DNA of 64,000 nt from an uncultured Prevotellaceae bacterium (GCA_900314655.1 OMWC01000011.1:62001-126000); one strand, 5' to 3'. Shown: positions 47,861 to 56,529, numbered from the stretch's first letter. The notes: generated by a model from the sequence alone, not told the origin. Translations and numbers: made by a program.

Positions 47861-50796
47861 ACACCTGGAAACCGAATCTCGAAGAAACCAAACGCCACTA
47901 CATCGACTGGTGGAATCATAAGGGTATTATATTAAATATGTGGGAGCACTTCCAGGAAGGTGTCACCCCCCATGCCGACATCCCGGCCCCACCGGCTCCG
48001 AAAGACCTGAACCAACGGTGGTTCGACCCGCAATGGCGTGCAGAATATCTCGACTGGTATGTGGCCCATTCTTCATTGATGGCCGATATGCTGCCTGTGG
48101 CTAACACCCAGCTGGGACCTGGTTCCTTGGCTGCCATCCTGGGCGGTGTCTTCGAGGGTGGCGAGGATACCATCTGGATACATCCCGATCCCAACTACAC
48201 CGACGACATCCATTTCGACGAGAACCATCCCAACTGGCTGCTCCACAAACAACTGCTGAAAGCCTGCAAGGAAAAGGCACAGGGCCACTACTATGTAGGC
48301 ATGCCCGACCTAATGGAAGGCCTCGATGTGCTGGCGGCCATGAAAGGCACCGACAAGGTGCTTCTCGACACGGTGATGCAGCCTGAAGTGCTGGAACACC
48401 AGATGCAGCAGATTAACGACATCTATTTCCGAGTGTTCGACGAACTCTACGACATCATCCGCGAGGGCGACGAGATGGCCTTCTGCTATTTCTCGTCGTG
48501 GGCACCGGGCAAGATGTCGAAACTGCAAAGCGACATCTCGACCATGATTTCCGAGGACGACTATCGCCGGTTCGTACAGCCGTTCATCCGCGAGCAATGC
48601 CAAAAGATAGACTACACGCTCTATCATCTCGACGGCGTGGGAGCCATGCACCATCTGCCCGCCCTGCTCGAAATCAAGGAACTCAATGCCATACAGTGGA
48701 CTCCCGGCGTAGGACAGCCGCAGGGCGGTTCCTCCAAATGGTACGATCTCTACCGCCAGATTCTTGAGGGCGGCAAGAGCATCATGGCCTGCTGGGTGAC
48801 GCTCGACGAACTCCGTCCGCTGCTCGACAATATCGGCGGCGACGGTGTGCACCTCGAAATGGACTTCCACAACGAGCAGGAGGTGGAACAGGCCATGAAG
48901 ATCATCGATGATTTCCAAAGGTCAAGCCCCTCTCCAGTTCTCCCAAAAGAAGAGGGAATGAAGAGCCCTGAGGCCCGCGTTCAGGCCATCATCGAGAAGG
49001 TGGAAAGAGAAGTCCAGTATGCTGCTGTGTCACCGCAGCAAAAACCGCTTCTCGCCGATGCCGCCTCCCATCGCGTTCTCGTGCTCGACGGTGCTATGGG
49101 CACCATGATTCAGCGCTACCAGCTCCGCGAAGAAGATTTCCGCGGATACCGTTTTGCCCGCCATCCGCAAACGCTCACGGGCTGCAACGACCTGCTCAGC
49201 ATGACCTGCCCCGTCGTCATCCGCGATATTCATCGCCGCTACTTAGAGGCAGGAGCCGACCTCATTGAAACCAACACCTTCAATGCACAGCGCATCTCAC
49301 TGGCCGGCTATGGACTGCAGGACCATGTGCGCGACATCAATCTCGCTGCCTGCCAACTGGCCCGCGAGGCTGCCGATGCTTTCACCACGGACGATAAGCC
49401 CCGCTATGTCTTGGGCAGCATCGGTCCTACCGACAAGACCTCGAGCATGAGTACGGGCAAAGAGCCCGCCCTCGACAAGAATACGCTGAAAGAAGCTTAT
49501 CGCGAACAAATAGATGCGCTTATCGACGGCGGCGTGGATGCCCTGCTCATCGAAACCATTTTCGACGTGGAGAATGCCCGCCAGGCTATCGAAGCCGCCC
49601 AAGAGACGATGCGGCAGAAGGGGAAAGAACTCCCCGTCATGCTCAGTTTCTCGGTCAGCACTCCTGATGGTCACAATATGCTCGGCCAGAGCATATTCGA
49701 TTTCCTCGACTCGCTCAGTCCTGTATGTGGTCATGCCATGACCACTCTATTCTCCGTAGGCATCAACTGCTATGCTGATGCTGCTGAAATGCTGCCGCTG
49801 CTACAGCAGCTTGGCTCACGCTATTCCTGCCGGATTTCGGCTTATCCCAATGCCGGAATGCCCGACGGGAAAGGCTGCTACAATAAAACGCCCGAACAGC
49901 ATCAGCGTGATCTTTGGCCTCTGCTCGACGGTCATGTGGTGGATATCCTCGGTGGCTGTTGCGGCACCACCGACCAGTATATTGCGAAGATTGCAGAATT
50001 GGTGCAGCCAGCGGAAGGGTGCTTTGTGAGTCCGAGAAAAGAAAACCAAAGACCCACCCCAGCCCTCCCTATAAGGGAGGGAGCAAATACTCTTGCAACA
50101 GAAAGCCCATCTGAATCTAATAGTAATACCCCCCTCCCTCATAGGGAGGGCAAGGGAGGGTCTCCTGGTGGGTCTGTTTCCTCATCTATCATTTCCGGCA
50201 ATGCTGCCGAATGTGCTGCTGCCACCAAGGCGGCCTTAGCCGAAGGAGCGCAGCCGCAAGACATTATCAACGGGCAGATGATCAGCGCCATGTCGGAGGT
50301 TGGTCAGCGATTCCAGGACGGTAAGGCTTTCGTGCCGCAGCTGCTGATGGCAGGTCGCGCCATGAAGGCCGGACTCGAAGTGCTGAAGCCACTGATGGCC
50401 GGACAAGCCTCCAGCAGCATCGGCAAGGTGGTCATCGGAACCGTGAAAGGCGACCTCCACGACATCGGCAAGAACCTCGTGGCCTCCATGCTCGAAGGCT
50501 GTGGTTTCGAAGTCGTCAATATCGGCATCGATGTCTCGGCCGACAAGTTCATCGAGGAAGTAAAGAAACACGAACCCGACATCCTCTGCATGTCGGCCCT
50601 TCTCACCACCACGATGGGCTATATGAAAGAAGTCATCGACGCGCTCGAGAAAGCCGGTATCCGCCAGCGTGTGAAGGTCATGGTGGGCGGTGCTCCCGTC
50701 AGTCAGGGCTTTGCCGACGAGATTGGTGCCGACGGCTATAGCGACAATGCCAATACAGCCGTACAGGTGGCTAAGCAACTATTGGGTGTTAGGTGA
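47857..50796 (+). CDS. Three-part corrinoid methyltransferase fusion: UroD-like, homocysteine methyltransferase, B12-binding
   Basis: Protein of 979 residues, cytoplasmic. Residues 1-350 are a uroporphyrinogen-decarboxylase-like methyltransferase (DYTLYHLDGVGAMHHLPALL, LNAIQWTPGVGQ); it has H-L-D-G where MtaA/MtbA proteins carry their His-x-Cys zinc site. Residues about 395-720 are the MetH homocysteine domain (VLVLDGAMGTMIQRY, GINCYADA, LGGCCGTT) with all three zinc Cys. Residues about 780-979 are the B12 cap and B12 domain with base-off His motif DLHDIGKN. The methyl-folate and AdoMet-reactivation domains of MetH are missing. Both linkers contain palindromic repeat sequence. It is coupled to the GH31 gene by a 4-bp overlap. 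Confidence 0.88.
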   Translation: MNTWKPNLEETKRHYIDWWNHKGIILNMWEHFQEGVTPHADIPAPPAPKDLNQRWFDPQWRAEYLDWYVAHSSLMADMLPVANTQLGPGSLAAILGGVFEGGEDTIWIHPDPNYTDDIHFDENHPNWLLHKQLLKACKEKAQGHYYVGMPDLMEGLDVLAAMKGTDKVLLDTVMQPEVLEHQMQQINDIYFRVFDELYDIIREGDEMAFCYFSSWAPGKMSKLQSDISTMISEDDYRRFVQPFIREQCQKIDYTLYHLDGVGAMHHLPALLEIKELNAIQWTPGVGQPQGGSSKWYDLYRQILEGGKSIMACWVTLDELRPLLDNIGGDGVHLEMDFHNEQEVEQAMKIIDDFQRSSPSPVLPKEEGMKSPEARVQAIIEKVEREVQYAAVSPQQKPLLADAASHRVLVLDGAMGTMIQRYQLREEDFRGYRFARHPQTLTGCNDLLSMTCPVVIRDIHRRYLEAGADLIETNTFNAQRISLAGYGLQDHVRDINLAACQLAREAADAFTTDDKPRYVLGSIGPTDKTSSMSTGKEPALDKNTLKEAYREQIDALIDGGVDALLIETIFDVENARQAIEAAQETMRQKGKELPVMLSFSVSTPDGHNMLGQSIFDFLDSLSPVCGHAMTTLFSVGINCYADAAEMLPLLQQLGSRYSCRISAYPNAGMPDGKGCYNKTPEQHQRDLWPLLDGHVVDILGGCCGTTDQYIAKIAELVQPAEGCFVSPRKENQRPTPALPIREGANTLATESPSESNSNTPLPHREGKGGSPGGSVSSSIISGNAAECAAATKAALAEGAQPQDIINGQMISAMSEVGQRFQDGKAFVPQLLMAGRAMKAGLEVLKPLMAGQASSSIGKVVIGTVKGDLHDIGKNLVASMLEGCGFEVVNIGIDVSADKFIEEVKKHEPDILCMSALLTTTMGYMKEVIDALEKAGIRQRVKVMVGGAPVSQGFADEIGADGYSDNANTAVQVAKQLLGVR
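48928..48956. repeat. Degenerate palindrome in linker 1 of the methyltransferase fusion
   Basis: CCCTCT and AGAGGG arms about the UroD/homocysteine-domain linker. The encoded SSPSPVLPKEEG resembles the SPSPVGRG segment of the dusB insert. Confidence 0.45.
50050..50175. repeat. 126-bp in-frame palindromic insert in linker 2 of the methyltransferase fusion
   Basis: Outer arms AGACCCACC/GGTGGGTCT, two inner CCCTCCCT/AGGGAGGG hairpins (50063-50081 and 50132-50150). The length, 126 bp, keeps the frame (42 codons) and encodes Pro/Arg/Gly/Ser-rich linker. Same parts as in the inverted-repeat element at 34023-34408. Confidence 0.8.
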
Positions 50797-50809
50797 TGGG
50801 TGATAAATG
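50782..50809. repeat. 7-bp tandem repeat (TTGGGTG)
   Basis: TTGGGTG, TTAGGTG, ATGGGTG, ATAAATG, overlapping the last codons and stop of the methyltransferase fusion. Confidence 0.75.
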
Positions 50810-50852
50810 ACTCTTTACCCCCAAACTCTCAAAATCTTTACTTTAACAGATT

Positions 50853-50873
50853 CTTCACTCTTCAATCTTCACT
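50853..50873. repeat. 7-bp tandem repeat (CTTCACT)
   Basis: CTTCACT, CTTCAAT, CTTCACT, ending 5 bp before the symporter start codon. Confidence 0.75.
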
Positions 50874-50878
50874 AAAAT

Positions 50879-52441
50879 ATGATTCACGCAAAATTCCTCG
50901 GTTCCCTCGATTGGGTCATTCTGATCACCTATTTCGTCATCCTGCTGGCCATCGGCATTTGGGCAAGCACCAAGCGCAAGAAAGGTTCGTCGCTATTCCT
51001 GGCCGAACACTCGCTCCGCTGGCATCACATCGGCTTTTCCATGTGGGGCACCAACGTGGGACCCTCCATGCTGATAGCCTCGGCTTCGGCAGGTTTCACC
51101 ACGGGTATCGTCTCGGGCAACTATGCCTGGTATGCCTTCGTGTTCATCTTCCTGCTGGCGTTTGTCTTTGCACCACGCTATCTGGGCAGCAACGTGAGCA
51201 CGCTGCCTGAATTCATGGGACTGCGCTTCGGACAGCAGACGCGCAACATCCTGGCATGGTACACCATCGTCACGGTGCTCATCTCGTGGCTCGCCCTGAC
51301 GCTCTTTGCCGGTGGCATCCTTATCCGTCAGGTGTTCGGCATCCCCATGTGGGCATCGGCCTGCATCCTGCTGGCCATCTCTGCCTTCTTCACCATGCTC
51401 GGCGGACTGAAGGCCGTGGCCTACACCAACGTCTATCAGATGATCCTGCTCATCGTCGTTTCGGCCACGCTCACCATTGTGGGACTCTCAAAAGTGGGCG
51501 GCATCAGCGGACTCACCGCTGCCGTGCCGTCAAACTATTGGAACCTCTTCCAGCCCAACGATGATCCCGCCTTCCCCTGGCTACCTATCCTGCTGGGCTA
51601 CCCCATCATGGGCGTGTGGTTCTGGTGTACTGACCAAAGCATGGTGCAGCCCGTGCTGGCTGCCAAGAACCTCAACGAAGGACAGAAGGGAGCCAACTTC
51701 ACCGGCTGGCTGAAGATTCTCGACGTAGCCCTGTATATCCTGCCCGGTATCATCTGCCTGGCGCTCTATCCCGGCCTGAAGAATCCCGATGAGGCCTATA
51801 TGACGATGGTTACCAACCTCTTCCCCATGGGAATGGTCGGGCTGGTGCTCGCCGTGCTCACGGCCGCCCTGGTCTCTACTATCGGTTCGGCGCTCAACGC
51901 CCTTTCCACGGTGTTCACTATGGACATCTACGTGAAGAACCACCCCAAGGCCACTCCCGAGCAGCTCATCCGTGTAGGCCAGCAGGTCACCATCATGGGA
52001 GCCATCCTCTCGGTGCTTATCTGTATTGCCATCGACAGCATCAAGGGGCTCAACCTCTTCAACATTTTCCAGTCCGTCTTGGGATTCATTGCTCCGCCTA
52101 TGTCGGCCGTCTTCCTTTTCGGCGTATTCTGGAAGCGCTGCACTACGCGGGCCGCCAACATGGCCCTCACCTGGGGCACCGTGTTCAGCATCGGCACCGG
52201 CATTCTCTACCTCTTCGTGCTCAACGGTGCTTCCTTCTGGCCCCATTTCATGATGCTCTCCTTCTGGATATTCGTCATCATCGCCGCGGCCATGGTCATC
52301 GTCTCACTCCTCGACAAGAGCGAGCAGCAAGTGTCCTATATGCAGAAACTCGTGGAACCCGCCTCACGCGGCGTGAAGACGGCCTGGGCCCTGCTCATCA
52401 TTGTGATGATAGCCCTCTACGTCTTCTTCAACGGCCATTGA
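50879..52441 (+). CDS. Sodium/solute symporter family (SSS) sugar transporter
   Basis: Protein of 520 residues with about 13-14 membrane helices. It has the SSS pattern: SLFLAEHSLRWHHIGFSMWG near the first helices, STLPEFMGLRFGQQTRN, and TAALVSTIGSALNALSTVFT. Likely sodium-driven uptake of a sugar or glycoside across the inner membrane. Last gene of the plus operon; the locus contains no SusC/SusD pair. It likely brings the substrate to the cytoplasmic GH31 and methyltransferase. Confidence 0.9.
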   Translation: MIHAKFLGSLDWVILITYFVILLAIGIWASTKRKKGSSLFLAEHSLRWHHIGFSMWGTNVGPSMLIASASAGFTTGIVSGNYAWYAFVFIFLLAFVFAPRYLGSNVSTLPEFMGLRFGQQTRNILAWYTIVTVLISWLALTLFAGGILIRQVFGIPMWASACILLAISAFFTMLGGLKAVAYTNVYQMILLIVVSATLTIVGLSKVGGISGLTAAVPSNYWNLFQPNDDPAFPWLPILLGYPIMGVWFWCTDQSMVQPVLAAKNLNEGQKGANFTGWLKILDVALYILPGIICLALYPGLKNPDEAYMTMVTNLFPMGMVGLVLAVLTAALVSTIGSALNALSTVFTMDIYVKNHPKATPEQLIRVGQQVTIMGAILSVLICIAIDSIKGLNLFNIFQSVLGFIAPPMSAVFLFGVFWKRCTTRAANMALTWGTVFSIGTGILYLFVLNGASFWPHFMMLSFWIFVIIAAAMVIVSLLDKSEQQVSYMQKLVEPASRGVKTAWALLIIVMIALYVFFNGH

Positions 52442-52495
52442 GCAGTTGATATTTGGTTTGCGAGTGATGGGAAATCGGGGAGCGTGAAAACTTGT

Positions 52496-52627
52496 GCAGA
52501 ATTTGTGTCGGTGATTTGCACTTTTTGTGCAAGGCCTTTGCACAATTTGTGCGGATGCGTTGCACAAAGTGTGCAGATGGGTTGCACAACTTGTGCGCAT
52601 CATCTGCACAGATTCTGCACTCCTTAG
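52496..52627. repeat. 22-bp tandem palindrome array (GCACAnnnTGTGC type), locus 2
   Basis: Six contiguous 22-bp units at 52496, 52518, 52540, 52562, 52584 and 52606. Three of them have GCACA-nnn-TGTGC. It occupies most of the gap between the convergent symporter and LytTR regulator genes. Hairpins could form, so a terminator-like effect is possible. Confidence 0.88.
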
Positions 52628-52635
52628 GATGCTTG

Positions 52636-53394
52636 CTATTTGCCCAGGAAATTCGAGTCGAGATATTGCTGGAAGGCTTCTTTATACATATCTCCGATGG
52701 GGAGATAGGTGTCGGCATCCATGATGATGCGGTTTTTGTTAACCTCCTGAATCTTGTGGAGGTTGACGATATAGGAACGGTGGATGCGCATGAAGTTCTC
52801 AGGTTGCCTCATCCCCGATGTTTGGTCGCCTACCCGTAGCCTTTCTTCCATCTTCTTCATGGAGAGCAGGGTGACGATGGGCTTGGCCTCTCCCTCGAGA
52901 TAGATTTTCAGATATTCGCTCATGCCTTCCACGTAGCGGATGTCGGCAATGTTGATCTTTACCATGCGATAGTCGGTCTTGACGAAGAGGGTGTCTGGCT
53001 TGGTGTTGGGTGTTAGGTATTGGGTGTTGGTGGATACATTTTCCATCCTTTCTTTGATACGATTGGCGGCACGGCGGAAATCGTCGAGTCCGAAGGGTTT
53101 CAGGAGATAATCTACGGCATTGACCCGGAATCCCTCCACGGCATATTCGCTATAGGCCGTGGTGAAGACGATGAGCGGCGGTGCCTGCAGCGACTTGATG
53201 AAATCCATGCCGTTGAGATCGGGCATATTAATGTCGCAGAAGATGGCATCAACGGCTTCTTCTGCCAGAAACTTCCGTGCTTCCAAGGCACTCTGGCATT
53301 GGGCAGCGAGTTCGAGGAAAGGAACCCGCTGGATATAGGTCACGAGTTGCCGCAGGGCAAGCGGCTCGTCGTCGATGGCAAGACAGCGTATCAT
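52636..53394 (-). CDS. LytTR-family response regulator
   Basis: Protein of 252 residues. Receiver domain with the phosphorylated Asp in AIFCDINMPDLNG and the conserved Thr/Lys pattern (IVFTTAYSEYA, LLKPFG). LytTR DNA-binding domain at the C-terminus (MKKMEERL, FMRIHRSYIVNL, YLPIGDMYK). The linker between them is encoded by a 7-bp repeat (53003-53030). It overlaps its histidine kinase gene by 4 bp. Confidence 0.94.
   Translation of the reverse strand: MIRCLAIDDEPLALRQLVTYIQRVPFLELAAQCQSALEARKFLAEEAVDAIFCDINMPDLNGMDFIKSLQAPPLIVFTTAYSEYAVEGFRVNAVDYLLKPFGLDDFRRAANRIKERMENVSTNTQYLTPNTKPDTLFVKTDYRMVKINIADIRYVEGMSEYLKIYLEGEAKPIVTLLSMKKMEERLRVGDQTSGMRQPENFMRIHRSYIVNLHKIQEVNKNRIIMDADTYLPIGDMYKEAFQQYLDSNFLGK
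53003..53030. repeat. 7-bp tandem repeat (GTGTTGG) inside the LytTR regulator gene
   Basis: GTGTTGG, GTGTTAG, GTATTGG, GTGTTGG, then TGGATAC. It encodes the linker TNTQYLTPNTKP, almost the same as the lgt insert [13 protein letters not shown]. Confidence 0.9.
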
Positions 53395-54605
53395 GCGAGC
53401 GGTATTACAAGTTCTACGTTATAGGTATCAGGTTCGTCCTGTATATTGAGTGTATAGTTCTCTCCATAGATGAGGTTTAACCGTTGTTTTACATTTGTGA
53501 GTCCCACGCCGCCCCGCTCCTCGTTAGGCTTGTCGGCCTTGCTGTTGTGGCATTCGAAGTAGAGGCTGCTGCCTTTGACGGCGGCCTTGACGTGAATGAA
53601 AGAGTCGCGCTGGTAGCTGATGCCGTGCTTGAAGGCGTTTTCGATAAACGTGATGAGCATCAGCGGCGGCAGTTCATAGTCGGGTGTCTCGGTGGGCAAA
53701 TCAACCTTCACCTCCACTTTATCCGTATAGCGCATGCGCATCAACGTCACGTAATGGCGGATGAATTCGAACTCACGCGAGAGGGGCACTCCTTTCTTAT
53801 CGCCCTCATAGAGCACGAAACGCATCATCTTCGACAGTTCGAGGATGGTATCCTTGGCTTGCTCGGGATCAATATCTACCAGGGCGTGGATATTGTTGAG
53901 GGTATTCATGAAGAAGTGGGGATTGATCTGATACTTCAGGTACTCCAGTTGCTGCTCCAGGTTTTCCTTCTCCAAGACCATCAGCTGCTTGGCATCATGG
54001 CGCGACTTGAAATAGTATTTCACGCCGAGGTTCATGCCCAGCATCAATAGCAGGATAATCAGCGCCACGATGTCGTGCTCGCCCATAAAGGCCGGAGGCT
54101 TAGGCCCCATCCTGTCTTCAGGTCCTCCGAATCGCTCGCCATGGGGAGGCATCGGTTTATTTCCTAATTCCCCGTGGAGTGGCATCGGGCCGTTATCCAT
54201 CTCTCCTTCGTGGGGAGGTCTTCCGAAGTCATCCCCAAAAGGAGGATTTTGGGAGGCTTCCATTGAAGGGTGATTCATAGGGGCTGGCCGATTGCCTCCC
54301 TGTGGTCTGTGGGAGCATTGGAAGACGATGAACAGGCCGGTTATCACGGCTACTGAACAGAGATACAACGCCCGTTTGTGCTTATAGACCAGGAGGGGAG
54401 CCAGGAAGAAGTTGTGAATGAGGAAAATCAGGAGAAAGATGGCAAACTGCCGCCAAATCATGAACAGCTCGTCCCAGTTGAAAGCGTAGTCAGCATCGTT
54501 GACCGTACGGATATAGAGACTGAGCACCGGCACTGCGAAGAGCATGCCCCACAGTGCCAGGTATGTCAGGTTCTCATATCTTCGTTGTTCTTGCATCCAT
54601 TTCAT
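53391..54605 (-). CDS. LytS-type sensor histidine kinase
   Basis: Protein of 404 residues. Three N-terminal membrane helices, then an extracytoplasmic loop of about 80 residues rich in Pro, Gly, Met, His and Glu (GPMPLHGELGNKPMPPHGER), then a fourth helix (IVALIILLLMLGMNLGVKYY). The His_kinase domain carries INPHFFMNTLNNI and the ATPase N-box FIENAFKHGI with GGVGLTNVKQRL. It should phosphorylate the LytTR regulator next to it. Start at the ATG at 54605 (MKWMQEQRR). The His/Met/Glu-rich loop could bind metal ions or sugars. Confidence 0.92.
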   Translation of the reverse strand: MKWMQEQRRYENLTYLALWGMLFAVPVLSLYIRTVNDADYAFNWDELFMIWRQFAIFLLIFLIHNFFLAPLLVYKHKRALYLCSVAVITGLFIVFQCSHRPQGGNRPAPMNHPSMEASQNPPFGDDFGRPPHEGEMDNGPMPLHGELGNKPMPPHGERFGGPEDRMGPKPPAFMGEHDIVALIILLLMLGMNLGVKYYFKSRHDAKQLMVLEKENLEQQLEYLKYQINPHFFMNTLNNIHALVDIDPEQAKDTILELSKMMRFVLYEGDKKGVPLSREFEFIRHYVTLMRMRYTDKVEVKVDLPTETPDYELPPLMLITFIENAFKHGISYQRDSFIHVKAAVKGSSLYFECHNSKADKPNEERGGVGLTNVKQRLNLIYGENYTLNIQDEPDTYNVELVIPLA

Positions 54606-54637
54606 ATAACGCAAGGATTACTTGTTTATTGTAATCA

Positions 54638-56488
54638 TTACCAACGTCCACCGGGCATTCCGCCACCCATCATTCCGCCGCCCATACCGCTGCTAATCGT
54701 GTTGGAGGCCGTCACGCTAACCGAACTGCTGCCCGTTGTCAGCGTATAGCTGCTGCCGCTCGTCAGGTCGGGCGTACTGATGATGATGGTATTGTTGCCG
54801 CTGTAGGAGATGGGAGGCATCGTGAAGGTGTAGAGCGTCTTGCTGCTACCCGTCACTGAAATGCTGCTGTTGGCAGAGAGCGAGCCTGAAGCGGTGATGA
54901 TTCCCTGAGAGGTGCTGCCCAGATTGCCATCCACTCGTCCGCCGATGGCAAAGATATAACCGCCGGAGATATAGAGTTTCTTCTGCTCGTTGATGTCGAT
55001 ACCAGCCTCAGCGCCATTGGCTCCGCAGGCAATGATGGTGCCACCCTTCAGATACATGTTGCCATTGGCATCGATGGCATCATTGTTGGTGCCCACGGCC
55101 ACGGTCGTTCCGCCGCTGATAGTCATGTCGCCAGTAGAGTTGATGGCATCGTCGTGCGCATAGATCAGTACGGTTCCTCCGGTAATGTCGAGTGTTCCCT
55201 TGCTCTCCACGCCCTCGGCATTGTTGCCGCTGGTGCGGATCATGATGTCGCCGCCTGTAATCTTCAGCACGCCATAGGTCACCGTGGGCGATACCATGTC
55301 ATCCTTATAGCCAATCTTCATGCCTTTCGGCGAAGAGGTGTAAACGCTGGGCAGGTTGTCGGTATTGCCCGTGTAGTTGTGGCTTTCGGTCGTTCCGTTG
55401 CTGTAATAGAGTCCGCCCTCGGTGATGATGCGGATTTTTCCGCCCGTGATATATGCTTCGAGATCGGCTTTCACGCCCTTGCCGCCGCTGCCCGTGGCCT
55501 TGGCATAGAGTTCGCCGCCGTTCATATAGAACACGGCATCACAGCCGATGCCTGCTGCGGCCTTGGTGTCGCCACCGTAGGTGAGTGTCTCATCGACCTC
55601 CCATGTGCCGTTGCCGGTGGCGATGACGGTGGTTCGTCCGCCATTGATGGTCACGTCGGCATCACCGTTGATGGCCTTTCCGCCAGCGGCAGACACCTCC
55701 ACATTGATGATACCGCCATTGATAAACATATCGTCGCCGGCCTTGATACCGTTGTTTGCCGTGGAGTTGACATAGAGATTCACGCCTTTGTCGATGACGA
55801 TGTTGCTCTTGCCGTGGATGCCGTTCTTATAGGTGCCATACACTTCCAGCGAGCCGTCACCGCTGATGAGCAGTTTCCCCTTGCTGAAGATGGTGCCCTT
55901 ATGGTCTTCGGTCGTGCCGTCTTTCACCTTGTTGGTGCCATTGACTACCAGATAGGCATTGCCTTTGCTCTCCAGGTCGATGGCTGTCGTAGAGGTGCTG
56001 GTGATGTCGGCATTGTTGAGAGTGAGGCAGAAGTTGGTGTTTCCGTTGATAATGAGCGAACCGTTGGCCGTTGTTCCGGTCACCACATAGTTGACGCCTT
56101 CCGTGCTGCCGTGGTTGGCCGTCACGTTATTCCCTTCAACCGTAATGGTCACACCGTCAACAGCGGGGTCTTTCGGATTCGTCATATCGATATTGACCGT
56201 CTTGGAGAAAGTGTTGGCACTGGGAGCGTCACTGGCCTCGGGATACTGTGCTGCGACGGTGGATTCCGGTTCTGCCGTGGTCTTGTCGATGGCTACCGTG
56301 AAAGAATTCATCCCGGCATAGGCAGAGGAGGAAGAACTTGAGCTTGAAGAACTTACGCTGCTGCTGCCGTCGATGACGGTATAGCTGTAATCGTCTGCGC
56401 TCAGCGGATCATCCGAAGAGCAGGCTGTTGCCAAAGTCATCATCGTCATGGCTGCCATGAGCATGATGGTCATCCTTGTTTTTTTCAT
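54638..56488 (-). CDS. Lipoprotein with carbohydrate-binding Cthe_2159-like beta-helix
   Basis: Protein of 616 residues. The lipobox is TLATACSS. A Ser-only stretch follows (SSVSSSSSSSSSS). From about residue 90 repeated turns such as GKLLISGDGSLEVYGTYKN, NIVIDKGVNLYV, DVTINGGRTTV and DMTISGGTTVAVGTNNDAID form a right-handed beta-helix of the DUF4353/Cthe_2159 family, known to bind acidic plant polysaccharides and Ca2+. The C-terminus is Gly/Met-rich (GGGMMGGGMPGGRW). It heads the operon with the sensor kinase and LytTR regulator, so it may be part of the same sensory or binding system. Confidence 0.82.
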   Translation of the reverse strand: MKKTRMTIMLMAAMTMMTLATACSSDDPLSADDYSYTVIDGSSSVSSSSSSSSSSAYAGMNSFTVAIDKTTAEPESTVAAQYPEASDAPSANTFSKTVNIDMTNPKDPAVDGVTITVEGNNVTANHGSTEGVNYVVTGTTANGSLIINGNTNFCLTLNNADITSTSTTAIDLESKGNAYLVVNGTNKVKDGTTEDHKGTIFSKGKLLISGDGSLEVYGTYKNGIHGKSNIVIDKGVNLYVNSTANNGIKAGDDMFINGGIINVEVSAAGGKAINGDADVTINGGRTTVIATGNGTWEVDETLTYGGDTKAAAGIGCDAVFYMNGGELYAKATGSGGKGVKADLEAYITGGKIRIITEGGLYYSNGTTESHNYTGNTDNLPSVYTSSPKGMKIGYKDDMVSPTVTYGVLKITGGDIMIRTSGNNAEGVESKGTLDITGGTVLIYAHDDAINSTGDMTISGGTTVAVGTNNDAIDANGNMYLKGGTIIACGANGAEAGIDINEQKKLYISGGYIFAIGGRVDGNLGSTSQGIITASGSLSANSSISVTGSSKTLYTFTMPPISYSGNNTIIISTPDLTSGSSYTLTTGSSSVSVTASNTISSGMGGGMMGGGMPGGRW

Positions 56489-56529
56489 ATCCGTTACGTT
56501 TAAAATGTTTATACCTTGATTAGATGATG

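Noticed and set aside
55154..56341. 395-codon open frame antisense to the Cthe_2159-like lipoprotein gene
   Set aside because: Gly/Ala/Val-rich reading of repeated beta-helix codons on the other strand; no signal or domain.
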